A stretch of DNA of 64,000 nucleotides from Taibaiella chishuiensis (GCF_003014535.1 NZ_PYGD01000009.1:1-64000), one strand, 5' to 3'; shown: positions 8,728-18,380, counted from the first letter of the stretch. Program-made: numbers and translations. Notes: generated by a model from the letters alone, not told the origin.

Positions 8728-8857
8728 AGTCTTCCTGTTTTAGGACGGATAAAATGCCCTGGGGCAAACAACCGGGCATAAAATTACTACTTCATGATTA
8801 AAAAATAAACAACATTAACCGGCCTGCTATTGCGTGCCGTGGATAGCTGTCAAACAA

Positions 8858-8882
8858 AACGCTTCGCAAGAAGCGAAGCGTT
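8858..8882 (-). terminator. Terminator after the DksA-like gene
   Basis: A perfect 10-bp stem AACGCTTCGC/GCGAAGCGTT with an AAGAA loop is followed on the minus strand by GTTTTGTTTG. It lies 28 bp past the stop of the 362-residue gene and ends the ileS transcription unit. Confidence 0.8.
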
Positions 8883-8910
8883 CGGGTATTGTGAATAAAA
8901 ATAGCACTAC

Positions 8911-9999
8911 TTATTTGTTCATCAGCTTTTTGGCGTCGATGCTCAGCGTAGCGTGCGGCACGGCGCGTAAACGGGCCTTGTCGATCAGCTTACCGGTTAC
9001 CCGGCAGATACCGTAAGTTTTGTTTTCAATACGGATCATCGCCTTTTCGAGGTGGTTGATGAACTGGATCTGGCGGCCGGCCAACTGGGAGAGCTGCTCT
9101 CTTTCCATAGCGCCACTACCATCTTCCATATGGTTGAAGCGGTTATCGGTATCATCGGTACCGGCTTCATCCTTACGGGTAATCAGGCCTTGCAGGTAGG
9201 CCAGTTCCTTGCGGGCATTATCGAGCCTTTTAATGATCAGCTCTTTGAATTCGTTCAACTCTTCATCGCTGTAACGATAAACCGGACCTGAACTTTGCTC
9301 GGGTTCGTCCAGCAGTGAACGAACGGATGGGTTATATTCTTTCATAGTTAATCTACTATCTTCTGTTTTTTCAACTTTCTCAATTTTCCGGTGTGCAATT
9401 ACGACACCCGGCTTAGGAGCGGTTTTTCGAGGTAATTGCCGTACGGCGTCGATAATTTCTGAACGGGCAGAAGGTACTGCGGCGCTTACTTTGGGCATTA
9501 CTTTTTTATGTACAAGCTTGGCTGCGGGTTCTTTAGCGGCAACGGGAGCCTTGGCGGGTGGTGTTTTCACCGCTGTTTCCGGCTTTTTTGCTGCTGCAGC
9601 AGGTTTTACTTTTTCTGGGGTGGCTTTTACAGCAACCGGCGCTGCTTTTTTAACGGGCATTGCTTTAGGAGGCGCCGCTTTGGCGACTGTTTTCTTTACA
9701 GGAGTTGCGGCTACCTTTTTGGCTGGTGCGGCTTTTTTTGCGGGTACCGCTTTAGCGGCTACGGCCTTTTTAGCCGGCGCTGTCTTTGTTACCGGTGCAG
9801 CTTTTTTCGCTGGTGTACTCTTTTTTACTGGCGCACTTTTTTTCGGCGCTGCTTTTGCGGCAGGTACACTACTTTTCTTGGCAGGGGTTGCCTTTTTCGC
9901 AGCCACAGTCTTCTTTGCTGGTGCAGCTTTCTTCGCAGCCGGTTTCGCTGGCGCCGCCTTTTTTGCCGATTTAGAAGCTGTTGTCTTTTTTGTGGCCAT
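8911..9999 (-). CDS. DksA/TraR-like protein with long Lys/Ala/Pro-rich N-terminal tail
   Basis: The 362-residue protein is a fusion-like product. Residues 1 to about 165 are almost only K, A, P, T and V in AAPAKK-type repeats, like histone H1 or AlgP tails, and should be disordered and strongly basic. The C-terminal ~125 residues (from about YRYSDEELNEFKELI) form a DksA/TraR coiled coil. The usual four zinc cysteines have decayed: YGICRVTGKLID keeps one, and the second pair is replaced by LSIDAKK, as I recall for many Bacteroidota homologues. It starts 2 bp after the ileS stop and is cotranscribed with it. An RNA-polymerase- or nucleoid-associated role is inferred. Confidence 0.85.
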   Translation of the reverse strand: MATKKTTASKSAKKAAPAKPAAKKAAPAKKTVAAKKATPAKKSSVPAAKAAPKKSAPVKKSTPAKKAAPVTKTAPAKKAVAAKAVPAKKAAPAKKVAATPVKKTVAKAAPPKAMPVKKAAPVAVKATPEKVKPAAAAKKPETAVKTPPAKAPVAAKEPAAKLVHKKVMPKVSAAVPSARSEIIDAVRQLPRKTAPKPGVVIAHRKIEKVEKTEDSRLTMKEYNPSVRSLLDEPEQSSGPVYRYSDEELNEFKELIIKRLDNARKELAYLQGLITRKDEAGTDDTDNRFNHMEDGSGAMEREQLSQLAGRQIQFINHLEKAMIRIENKTYGICRVTGKLIDKARLRAVPHATLSIDAKKLMNK

Positions 10000-10001
10000 G
10001 A

Positions 10002-13000
10002 TTATGAGTTTTTTGTAATTAACACTTTAAGAGTGACATCATTTACTTCGATCTCAACTCCGTTTTCTTTAATTGAACTAACCAAATCAATTGTATCTGC
10101 CAAAATTTCGGCACGAATATAATCATTAAAGTTTACGATTGCAGGTTTTAACGGGGCAAAATCTTCAATGTTTACGGCTATCCTGTCGGTTAGTTCCAGT
10201 CCGCTGTCCTTCCTTATTTTCTGTATCCTGTTTACCAGTTCACGCGCATTTCCTTCGTCCTGCAGCTCCGGCGTAACCGTAATATCCAGGGCTACGGTCA
10301 GGTTGTCCTTATTGGCTACCGACCATCCGGGTATATCGTCGGCGATGATCTCCACGTCGGCGATACCGATGGTTACGGGTTCGCCGTTCAGTACCAGTTC
10401 CAGTTGTTTTTCCTGTTCGAGCAGGGCAATCTCTTCCTGGCCCAGGCCATTGATGGCGGCGGCGGCGGCTTTCATTTTGCTCCCCAGCCTTGCACCCAGC
10501 GACTTAAAGTCGGGCTTGATCTTCTTTTTGATAAAGCCGTCGTTGGCTGCCAGGTATTCGATGGATTTTACATTTACTTCGGATAAAACAATCGGTTCTA
10601 TCGCTTCGATCTGGTGGCGTATATGTTCGTTCAGTACGGGTATCAGTACCTTCTGTAAAGGTTGGCGTACTTTGATATTCACTTTCTTGCGTATAGACAA
10701 AACAAGTGAAGAAATGTTTTGCGCCAGTTGCATTCTTTCTTCCAGGTCTTTATCTACCGCGCTGTCGTCGCATACCGGGAAGTCGGCATGGTGTACCGAT
10801 TCTGCCGTATGCAGCCCGCTTACCGCGTTCAGGTTGTTGAACAACCAGTCGGCGAAGAAAGGCGATACGGGAGCAATGAGCAGCGCCAGTTTTTCCAGGC
10901 ATTCGTATAAGGTCTGGTACGCGCAGATCTTGTCGTGCTCGTATTCTCCTTTCCAGAAACGGCGGCGGCAAAGGCGTACATACCAGTTGCTCAGGTGTTC
11001 GTCGAGGAACAGTTCTATAGCGCGACCGGCCTGGGTAGGCTCGTAATCGTCCATCGAACGGGTTACTTCGGCTACCAGGGTATTGAGCGAGGATAAGATC
11101 CAGCGGTCTATCTCCGGCCGTTCTGCCAACGGTATATAGGCCTCTTTAAACGAGAAGCCGTCTACATTGGCATACAGGGCGAAGAACTGGTACGTATTAT
11201 ATAAGGTGCCGAAAAACTTACGCTGTACTTCTTCGATACCTTTTACATCGAACCGCAGGCTGTCCCAGGGCGATGCATTGGTGATCAGGTACCAGCGGGT
11301 AGCGTCGGCGCTGTATTTTTCTATGGTTTCAAACGGATCGACCACATTGCCCAACCGTTTGCTCATTTTATTGCCATTCTTATCCAGCACCAGGCCGTTG
11401 GATACTACGGTTTTGTAGGCCAGGCCGGGGTATTTGTCTTCAGGGGCAGCGATGCCGGCTTTGGCCAGTTCTTCCTGTACCGATTCTTTCAGCAAGGCGC
11501 CCAGCGCATGCAGGGTATAGAACCAGCCTCGGGTCTGGTCCACGCCTTCCGCGATAAAGTCGGCCGGGTAGTTATCGGCAAATACTTTTTTGTCGCCAAA
11601 AGGGAAGTGCCACTGGGCATAAGGCATGGCGCCGCTGTCGAACCAAACGTCGATCAGGTCGGGCTCACGCAACATGACTTTGCCGGAAGGCGAAACCAGT
11701 TTGATATGATCTACATAAGGTTTGTGCAGGTCGGACGTAAGGTGTTGTACATCGCTGCCGGCAGGCATTACCCCCGCATCGATCGCCTTTTGTAATTCTG
11801 TTTTCAGTTGTTCGATGGAACCGATGCAGATCTGTTCTTCGCCATCTTCGCTTGCCCATATCGGCAGCGGAGTGCCCCAGAAGCGGCTACGGCTCAGGTT
11901 CCAGTCTACCATATTCTCCAGCCAGTTGCCAAAACGGCCCTCGCCGGTAGCTTTGGGTTTCCAGTTGATGGTCTTGTTCAGGCCTACCATCCTGTCTTTC
12001 AGGGCAGTAGTGCGTATAAACCAGGCATCGAGCGGGTAGTACAACACGGGTTTGTCGGTACGCCAGCAATGCGGGTAGCTGTGCTCGTATTTTTCCACTT
12101 TAAAGGCGCGGCCTTCGAGTTTCAGTTTTACGGCTATATCCACATCTACATCGGCATAGGCCGGGTCGTCCTTGTAGTTTTTTACATAACGGCCGGCAAA
12201 TTCACCGCTGTTTTCGACAAATTTGCCCTGTTTATCTACCAGGGTAAACATGCCGATATTGTTTTTCATGCCTACCTTATAGTCATCCGCACCAAATGCC
12301 GGTGCGGTATGTACGATACCGGTACCGTCTTCGGTGGTTACGAAGTCGCCGAGGATCACGCGGAAGGGATCGCCACCGCTCAGTTCGGGTTTATTGCTTT
12401 CGAAAGGCAGCAGTTGTTCGTAACGGATGCCCTCGAGCGCTTTACCTTTATATTCGGCTATGATTTTATACGGAAGCTGTTTCTTCTTGACCAGGTGGTC
12501 GAAAGCAGCTTTCAGCTCGCTGTTGTTTTCTACCAGGTTGTCGTCCTTGCCCCGCTCCAGCCAATTGGTGATGGCATCGAACAGGCCGTTGTTTTCGCCT
12601 TCGGTCCATTCGTCGAGGTGTTCGGGGAAGTACTTGTGCAGCAAGGCTTTGGCCAGTACTACGGCACAGGGTTTACCACTGTAAGGGTTAAAGGTCTTTA
12701 CCAGCACATAGTCGATCTCCGGGCCTACAGTAAGGCCGGCATTCGAAGGCAGGGTCCAGGGAGTTGTGGTCCAGGCCATAAAGAATACTTCTTCAGAGCC
12801 TTTCACTTTTACCGTATCATTGGGTTGTACCTTGAACATGACCACGGCCGTGGTATCCTTTACATCTTTATAGGTACCCGGCTGGTTGAGCTCATGCGAA
12901 CTCAGGCCCGTACCCGCGGCAGGCGAGTAGGGTTGTATGCTTACGCTTTTGTACAACAGGCCTTTTTTGTGCAGTTCGCTAAGGGCCCACCAGAGCGTTT

Positions 13001-13475
13001 CAATATATTTATTGTCGAAAGTGATGTACGGATCGCTGAGATCTACCCAATAACCCATTTTTTCGGTCAGGCTGTCCCATTTATCCTTAAAGCGCATAAC
13101 CACTTCGCGGCACTTCCGGTTGTATTCTTCAACAGTTATTTTCTTACCGATATCTTCTTTCGTAATACCCAGTTCCTTTTCTACACCCAGTTCCACAGGC
13201 AAACCGTGCGTGTCCCAGCCGGCTTTGCGTTTTACCTGGAACCCCTGCATCGTTTTATAGCGGCATACCAGGTCCTTTAATGTACGGGAAATTACATGGT
13301 GAATTCCGGGCATACCATTGGCACTCGGAGGTCCTTCGTAAAAAACGAACGGGGTTTTCCCTTCCCTGATCTGAATGCTTTTGTCGAAAAAACTTCCCTC
13401 TTTCCATTTTGTGAGCCATGCCTGCTCTATTGCAGGCAGGTTGAGCTGTTTTGATTCCAGATATTTCTCTGCCAT
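10002..13475 (-). CDS. ileS: Isoleucyl-tRNA synthetase
   Basis: This 1157-residue class I synthetase charges tRNA-Ile. The HIGH-type signature occurs as GMPGIHHVISR near residue 55, in PPSANGMPGIHH. The editing domain is inserted between the Rossmann halves (WTTTPWTLPSNAGL and the conserved TGIVHTAPAFG). The KMSKR loop is DKNGNKMSKRLGN. The anticodon-binding domain ends in a long C-terminal extension, giving the size expected for Bacteroidota and eukaryote-like IleRS. The ATG at 13475 lies 32 bp after a TACCTTTG -7 element. It is the first gene of a two-gene unit with the DksA-like protein. Confidence 0.97.
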   Translation of the reverse strand: MAEKYLESKQLNLPAIEQAWLTKWKEGSFFDKSIQIREGKTPFVFYEGPPSANGMPGIHHVISRTLKDLVCRYKTMQGFQVKRKAGWDTHGLPVELGVEKELGITKEDIGKKITVEEYNRKCREVVMRFKDKWDSLTEKMGYWVDLSDPYITFDNKYIETLWWALSELHKKGLLYKSVSIQPYSPAAGTGLSSHELNQPGTYKDVKDTTAVVMFKVQPNDTVKVKGSEEVFFMAWTTTPWTLPSNAGLTVGPEIDYVLVKTFNPYSGKPCAVVLAKALLHKYFPEHLDEWTEGENNGLFDAITNWLERGKDDNLVENNSELKAAFDHLVKKKQLPYKIIAEYKGKALEGIRYEQLLPFESNKPELSGGDPFRVILGDFVTTEDGTGIVHTAPAFGADDYKVGMKNNIGMFTLVDKQGKFVENSGEFAGRYVKNYKDDPAYADVDVDIAVKLKLEGRAFKVEKYEHSYPHCWRTDKPVLYYPLDAWFIRTTALKDRMVGLNKTINWKPKATGEGRFGNWLENMVDWNLSRSRFWGTPLPIWASEDGEEQICIGSIEQLKTELQKAIDAGVMPAGSDVQHLTSDLHKPYVDHIKLVSPSGKVMLREPDLIDVWFDSGAMPYAQWHFPFGDKKVFADNYPADFIAEGVDQTRGWFYTLHALGALLKESVQEELAKAGIAAPEDKYPGLAYKTVVSNGLVLDKNGNKMSKRLGNVVDPFETIEKYSADATRWYLITNASPWDSLRFDVKGIEEVQRKFFGTLYNTYQFFALYANVDGFSFKEAYIPLAERPEIDRWILSSLNTLVAEVTRSMDDYEPTQAGRAIELFLDEHLSNWYVRLCRRRFWKGEYEHDKICAYQTLYECLEKLALLIAPVSPFFADWLFNNLNAVSGLHTAESVHHADFPVCDDSAVDKDLEERMQLAQNISSLVLSIRKKVNIKVRQPLQKVLIPVLNEHIRHQIEAIEPIVLSEVNVKSIEYLAANDGFIKKKIKPDFKSLGARLGSKMKAAAAAINGLGQEEIALLEQEKQLELVLNGEPVTIGIADVEIIADDIPGWSVANKDNLTVALDITVTPELQDEGNARELVNRIQKIRKDSGLELTDRIAVNIEDFAPLKPAIVNFNDYIRAEILADTIDLVSSIKENGVEIEVNDVTLKVLITKNS

Positions 13476-13506
13476 ATATAGTACTCCCTAAGCTAAAAAT
13501 TAGGCG

Positions 13507-13514
13507 CAAAGGTA
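13507..13514 (-). promoter_or_regulatory. -7 promoter element for ileS
   Basis: The minus strand reads TACCTTTG, a perfect TAnnTTTG, 32 bp before the ileS ATG. A weaker TTTA stands near the expected -33 position. Confidence 0.65.
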
Positions 13515-13600
13515 CGGAAAATACTTTAATAATTAAATTATGTAATTATTGCGTTATATTAAGGCAATGTAAGGAATCTTTATGGGAAATACAAGCCCGG

Positions 13601-14986
13601 CTATTGCGCTTTCGAAAGAAAATCGACGATTTCGGCTGCATTTAGCTTTTTTTGCTCGCCATTACGCATATCTTTCAGGGTAATTACGGATGCAGCCAGC
13701 TCATCGGAGCCGACAATGCCCACAAAGGGGATATTACGTTTATCGGCATATTTCATCTGCTTGTCGAATTTGGCCTTGTCCGGATAGTATTCCGACGCGA
13801 TGCCGGCCTGGCGCAGCCGGGCTACATAACCCAGGATGGCCGGGGCCGCCTCGGCTTCAATATTCACGAAAATGACCTTTGTCGAGGTCGCCAGCGTATC
13901 GGGATAGAGGTTCAGCTCGGTCATTACATCATAAATACGGTCGATACCGAACGAAATGCCGACACCGGAGAGTCCTTTCAGACCAAAAAGGCCGGTAAGG
14001 TCATCATAACGGCCACCGCCGCCGATACTGCCCATTTTTACGGCCGTAGTGCTTACTTCGGTAATGATGCCGGTATAATAACTCAGGCCGCGGGCCAGGG
14101 TAAAGTCTACGACCAGCTGGCTATCCCAGTCTTTGTTTTTCAGTTGGTTGTGCAATGCTATCGTGTCCTGCAGTTCGGTAATGCCTCTCTGGGCCATGTC
14201 GCTGCCGGCCAGCAGGCTGGCCATTTCGGCCAGTTGGGCCCCGGTATCTCCTTTAATAGCCAGGTAACTGGTTATAAACCGGATTTGCTCTTCGGTAAGC
14301 CCGCGTTCCAGCAGTTCTTTTTCTACACCCTCCATGCCGATCTTGTCCAGTTTGTCGATAGCCACAGTAATATCGGCCATCAGTTCCGGTGCACCGCAGC
14401 ACTCGGCCAGGCCCGCCAGTATTTTACGGCTGTTGATCTTTACCTGTATGCCGGGTACGCCCAGGCGGTTAAACGCTTCGCGGTAAATGGCCAGGAGTTC
14501 GGCCTCGTTGATCAGCGAATTACTGCCCACCACATCGGCGTCACATTGCCAGAATTCACGGTAGCGACCCCGTTGCGGGCTATCGGCCCGCCATACCGGC
14601 TGCATCTGGTACCGGCGGAAGGGGAGGGCCAGGTCGTTCTGGTGCATCACCACGTACCGGGCAAAGGGTATGGTAAGGTCGTAACGCAGGGCCCTTTCGG
14701 TAAGATTCGGATCGTTTTTTCCGGTCAGCACATTTTCAAAGGCGGCCCGGGTCTTTTCGGCCTTCACGGGGTTATTGAGCCCGTTATTGAGGATCTTGAA
14801 AATAAGCCGGTCGCCTTCATCGCCATATTTGCCCATCAGCGTGGTCAGGTTTTCCATCGAAGGCGTTTCCAGGGGCTGGTAGCCGTACAGTTCAAAAACG
14901 GTGCTGATCGTTTTCAGGATATATTGCCTGCGGCGTACGTCGCCCGGCGAAAAATCGCGGGTGCCCGTTGGTATGGAAGGTTTCAT
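13601..14986 (-). CDS. hisS: Histidyl-tRNA synthetase
   Basis: This 461-residue class II synthetase charges tRNA-His. PTGTRDFSPGD at the N-terminus is typical of HisRS. Motif 2 is RGRYREFWQCDADVVG, the His-specific motifs appear as ARGLSYYTGIITEV and IGGGGRYDDLTGLFG, and the C-terminal anticodon domain includes KQMKYADKRNIPFVGIVG. It is longer than the E. coli enzyme (424 residues). The gene starts 52 bp after the phosphatase gene stop and may be read from that promoter. Confidence 0.97.
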   Translation of the reverse strand: MKPSIPTGTRDFSPGDVRRRQYILKTISTVFELYGYQPLETPSMENLTTLMGKYGDEGDRLIFKILNNGLNNPVKAEKTRAAFENVLTGKNDPNLTERALRYDLTIPFARYVVMHQNDLALPFRRYQMQPVWRADSPQRGRYREFWQCDADVVGSNSLINEAELLAIYREAFNRLGVPGIQVKINSRKILAGLAECCGAPELMADITVAIDKLDKIGMEGVEKELLERGLTEEQIRFITSYLAIKGDTGAQLAEMASLLAGSDMAQRGITELQDTIALHNQLKNKDWDSQLVVDFTLARGLSYYTGIITEVSTTAVKMGSIGGGGRYDDLTGLFGLKGLSGVGISFGIDRIYDVMTELNLYPDTLATSTKVIFVNIEAEAAPAILGYVARLRQAGIASEYYPDKAKFDKQMKYADKRNIPFVGIVGSDELAASVITLKDMRNGEQKKLNAAEIVDFLSKAQ

Positions 14987-15038
14987 ATTGCTAAAATTCT
15001 AAAATTTTTATTAAAGTTTGTGTTATATGCTTTATGTT

Positions 15039-15518
15039 TTAACTATGTAAAGGCGGATATATACCTTTGTACTTCCGGATAATGGCCGCGCAGGTATGTT
15101 CGATCAGGTCGTATACCGCTGCATAACCCTCTTCTTCGCCATACCAGGGATCGGGTACATTCCGGTTTTCGCCGGGATGTAATTCGTTGAGGAATAGGGT
15201 GGCTTTTTCGGAATTGAACTGCGAACCCGACATATGGCGGATCTCGTTCATGACATCGGCGGCCATTACGTAAATTTTATCATAACGGTCGAAGTCGGCC
15301 CGTTCGAAGCGGCGGGCGCGTTGTGCAGAGATGTCCACCCCGTTTTTCTGGCATATTTTTTGAGAATAAGGATGAGGTGGTTCGCCTATATGGTAAGATT
15401 CGGTACCGGCCGATGCTATATGCCATTGCAGCTGATGTTGAGCCGCCATTGTTCTCAGTATGCCTTCGGCTATGGGCGAACGGCAGATATTGCCAAGGCA
15501 GACCATTAATATGCGCAT
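15039..15518 (-). CDS. Low-molecular-weight protein-tyrosine phosphatase
   Basis: The 159-residue protein has the phosphatase loop CLGNICRSP (Cys7-x5-Arg13) at the extreme N-terminus and the general-acid motif VPDPWYG near residue 120. Both are diagnostic of LMW-PTP (Wzb/YwlE/ArsC-like fold). In many bacteria such enzymes control tyrosine kinases of polysaccharide export or remove phospho-arginine. The divergent CapD-type gene makes a polysaccharide link plausible but unproven. It lies upstream of hisS in the same direction. Confidence 0.9.
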   Translation of the reverse strand: MRILMVCLGNICRSPIAEGILRTMAAQHQLQWHIASAGTESYHIGEPPHPYSQKICQKNGVDISAQRARRFERADFDRYDKIYVMAADVMNEIRHMSGSQFNSEKATLFLNELHPGENRNVPDPWYGEEEGYAAVYDLIEHTCAAIIRKYKGIYPPLHS

Positions 15519-15766
15519 GATTTTATTTTATGATTAAAAAAATTTATGTTCCTTCGACGTCTCAACCAACATTTACGGCTTTTTGTCCGTCTTATTTAAC
15601 ACTGATACCCTGTATCTTACAAAAGGAACGTTTATAATGTATGCAGCAAAGCTAAGACAAGCTGCTCAAAGATGCCAACCGGCATCCATATCTTATAAAC
15701 TTTAATTCATATTAGAGTACTTGAATTTTATAATAAGGCCGTAGGTATTTCCTCATTTTTTATTTA

Positions 15767-15774
15767 TACTTTTG
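15767..15774 (+). promoter_or_regulatory. -7 promoter element for the CapD-type gene
   Basis: TACTTTTG fits TAnnTTTG and lies 33 bp before the ATG at 15807. No good TTTG is visible at -33. The rest of the 288-bp divergent spacer (15519-15806) shows nothing else that I can support. Confidence 0.55.
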
Positions 15775-15806
15775 CAAGTGCCCCCTATAAAACAGAATTA
15801 CTATTT

Positions 15807-17744
15807 ATGGCCACTCAAAGAATACGTCTCGCACCAAGATGGATTATATTTCTTTTAGATCTGGGCTGTTGTATTATTGCAATGTCCCTCGCCTTTCTGC
15901 TGCGCTGGAATTTCAACACCACGGAAATCAGCCACTATCCCTTAATCAAGATTTTAAGTATTACAGTTGCGGTTAATGCATGTCTGCTGGTTGCTTTTAA
16001 AACTTATGCCGGTATCGTACGGTATACCTCTGTCGAAGATACAGGACGTATTCTTTCGGTAAATACCATCGTTTGCTGCATCCTGCTGCTTATTGAAAAT
16101 ATCTACCCGAAAGAGAACGGAACTTCCGTATTGTTCCCCAATTCGATCGTGCTGATCTATTTTTTGTGTATTAATTTTTTGTTGATCGTTTACCGCCTGT
16201 TTGTAAAAAGAGCGTTCCACTATCTCTTCACGGTAAGGCGTAAAAGTGTAAAAGCGGTATTGTACAGCGCCGGTTACGAAGGGCTGCTGGCCAAGAAAAT
16301 GATCTCCGATAACCAACGCTCCGAAATTAAGGTACTGGCCTTTATTGAAGACAATGAAAAACTGATCGGGAAAATTATCGAGACCACCTCGGTGGTACGC
16401 GCCAATAAGTACAACCTCGAAAAACTGAAACGCGAGGGCGCTGAACTGCTGATCATTGCCGATCCCTATATCCGTAAACAACGCCTCAACGACCTGGTGG
16501 ATATCTGTCTCGAGCTGAATATCAGGATCCAACAGGTACCTTCCAGCGAAAAATGGATCAATAATACCCTCGAACCCGACCAGCTGAAGGATGTAAACAT
16601 CGAACAGCTGCTCGAACGCGACGTGATCAAGATCAAAAACGAGCAGGTCGGTAAAGAGATCAGGGGTAAAAAAGTACTGGTTACAGGCGCCGCCGGTTCG
16701 ATCGGCAGCGAGATCGTACGCCAGGTGCTCCAATATAACCCGGCTATCGTGATTGCCTGCGATATGGCCGAAACGCCCCTGCACGAACTGAGAATATCAT
16801 TGTCCGAAGAAGCCAAGATCAAAACCTTTATCGGCGATATCTGCGATAAGGTGCGTATGGAGCAGATCTTCGAGATCTATGCCCCGGATATGGTGTACCA
16901 TGCCGCAGCCTATAAGCACGTGCCGCTGATGGAAGAACATCCTTCTGCCGCGATCGTCAACAATGTACTGGGTACCAAAATTCTTGCCGAACTGTCGGTA
17001 AGTTATGGCGTGGAGAAGTTTGTGATGGTCTCTACCGATAAGGCGGTTAACCCGACCAATGTGATGGGTGCCTCCAAACGTATTTCCGAGATCTTTACCC
17101 AATCTTACTATAAATATATTTCCCGTTCGGGTAATATTACACCGTCTTCCGCCAGCGGCCTGGCGCACCGTAATACCAAATTTATTACCACGCGTTTCGG
17201 CAATGTACTGGGGTCTAACGGTTCGGTAATACCCCGCTTTAAAAAGCAACTGGAAGAGGGCGGACCGATTACCGTTACGCACCCCGAGATAACCCGTTAC
17301 TTTATGACCATTCCGGAGGCCTGTCAATTGGTACTGGAAGCGGGTACCATGGGCCACGGTGGCGAGATCTTCGTATTCGATATGGGTAGCCCGGTTAAGA
17401 TCGTAGACCTGGCGAAAAAGATGATCCGGCTTTCGGGTAAAGTACCGGAGCGCGATATCAAAATTACCTACAGCGGTCTGCGTCCCGGCGAGAAACTGTA
17501 CGAAGAATTGCTGAACAATTCTGAAAATACCATGCCTACCTATCATGAAAAGATCATGATCGCTACGGTAAGGGAATATGATTTTGCATCGGTTTATACC
17601 CAGGTGGAAGAACTGATCAACCTGGCGCAAAAACACTTCTTAATGGAAACGGTGGCGAAAATGAAAGAGATCGTACCCGAATTTATCAGTAACAACTCTA
17701 TTTACCAGAAGCTGGATAGCAGCAATGGCGACCGCGATAAATAA
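15807..17744 (+). CDS. CapD/WbpM-type membrane nucleotide-sugar 4,6-dehydratase
   Basis: The protein has 645 residues. Four membrane segments lie in the first ~130 residues. A CoA-binding/Rossmann-like domain follows (about 140-270). The SDR catalytic domain has the NAD motif TGAAGSIGSE near residue 292, AAYKHVPLME, and VSTDKAVNPTNVMGASKR near 410, where Met replaces the usual catalytic Tyr, as in the FlaA1/WbpM/CapD group. These enzymes make 4-keto-6-deoxy sugars (for example from UDP-GlcNAc) for O-antigen, capsule or glycoprotein sugars. The gene stands alone, not in a glycan cluster, so it probably feeds a shared sugar pool. Confidence 0.92.
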   Translation: MATQRIRLAPRWIIFLLDLGCCIIAMSLAFLLRWNFNTTEISHYPLIKILSITVAVNACLLVAFKTYAGIVRYTSVEDTGRILSVNTIVCCILLLIENIYPKENGTSVLFPNSIVLIYFLCINFLLIVYRLFVKRAFHYLFTVRRKSVKAVLYSAGYEGLLAKKMISDNQRSEIKVLAFIEDNEKLIGKIIETTSVVRANKYNLEKLKREGAELLIIADPYIRKQRLNDLVDICLELNIRIQQVPSSEKWINNTLEPDQLKDVNIEQLLERDVIKIKNEQVGKEIRGKKVLVTGAAGSIGSEIVRQVLQYNPAIVIACDMAETPLHELRISLSEEAKIKTFIGDICDKVRMEQIFEIYAPDMVYHAAAYKHVPLMEEHPSAAIVNNVLGTKILAELSVSYGVEKFVMVSTDKAVNPTNVMGASKRISEIFTQSYYKYISRSGNITPSSASGLAHRNTKFITTRFGNVLGSNGSVIPRFKKQLEEGGPITVTHPEITRYFMTIPEACQLVLEAGTMGHGGEIFVFDMGSPVKIVDLAKKMIRLSGKVPERDIKITYSGLRPGEKLYEELLNNSENTMPTYHEKIMIATVREYDFASVYTQVEELINLAQKHFLMETVAKMKEIVPEFISNNSIYQKLDSSNGDRDK

Positions 17745-17774
17745 TAAGTACGATAAGCTAAAAAATATACTTAG

Positions 17775-17801
17775 AGGCCGTCTTCTGGACGGTCTTTTTT
17801 T
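17775..17801 (+). terminator. Terminator after the CapD-type gene
   Basis: An 8-bp stem (17775-17782 with 17788-17795, one G-T pair) is followed by seven T residues, 30 bp after the stop codon. Confidence 0.8.
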
Positions 17802-17809
17802 GTGGGGAT

Positions 17810-17939
17810 GTTAGATATTAGATGTTAGATATTAGGTGTTAGATATTAGGTGGTAGATGTTAGATATTAGATGTGAGGTGTGAGGTGTGGGTGTAAGGAT
17901 GTGAGATGAGAGGATGGTGTGAGGTGTAAGGTGTAAGGT
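17810..17939. repeat. Degenerate short tandem repeat (TTAGATATTAGATG-like)
   Basis: About 130 bp of short repeats run from ATTAGATGTTAG units into GTGAGGTGT and GTAAGGTGT variants. Copies are imperfect and vary between 7 and 10 bp. There is no coding potential. It belongs to the 687-bp gene-free spacer 17745-18431, which otherwise contains the repeats listed next. Confidence 0.8.
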
Positions 17940-17965
17940 CGAGCCCATTGTCATCCTGAGCTACT

Positions 17966-18110
17966 CAGGATGACAGGTAAACGCTTGCTACTTTTCTTCA
18001 GACACTCCTGGTCCTGATACTTGCTACCTACTACCTGATACTCCGACTGTCATCCTGAGCTAATCCGGGTGTCATCCTGAGCGTAGCGAAGGATCTTAAT
18101 GGAGGGAGGG
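17966..18110. repeat. Intergenic direct repeat, copy 1
   Basis: A block of about 145 bp starts at CAGGATGACAGGTAAACGC, contains CTTGCTACCTACTACCTGAT and ends after GTCATCCTGAGCGTAGCGAA. It is repeated nearly unchanged 230 bp downstream. The CATCCTGAGC...GCGAAGGATCTT part is a motif I know from intergenic repeats in many bacterial genomes. Confidence 0.85.
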
Positions 18111-18195
18111 GAACTGCTGCTAAGCGATACGTATAACTCGCGTAACAAGCACCTGTAGACAAAGCCAGCTTACTGATGAGATTCTTCGCTACGCT

Positions 18196-18340
18196 CAGGA
18201 TGACAGGTAAACGCTTGCTACTTTTCTTCAGACACTCCTGGTCCTGATACTTGCTACCTACTACCTGATACTCCGCTTGTCATCCTGAGCTACTCCGGGT
18301 GTCATCCTGAGCGCAGCGAAGGATCTTACCGGAGGGAGGG
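18196..18340. repeat. Intergenic direct repeat, copy 2
   Basis: This is the second copy of the 17966-18110 block with a few substitutions. Just before it, 18181-18204 is an inverted copy of the GTCATCCTGAGCGTAGCGAA motif at 18071-18097, so the segment between could form a long hairpin. Confidence 0.85.
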
Positions 18341-18380
18341 TACGTGCAAATAAGCGATTACTCTCCACGTCAAAAACAGC

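Noticed and set aside
9491-10122. Gly/Ala/Phe-rich or Cys-rich frames opposite the Lys/Ala tail
   Set aside because: Low-complexity mirror of the AAPAKK repeats, not genes.
11808-13280. 490-codon frame antisense to ileS
   Set aside because: Shadow of a strongly conserved synthetase gene; no motifs.
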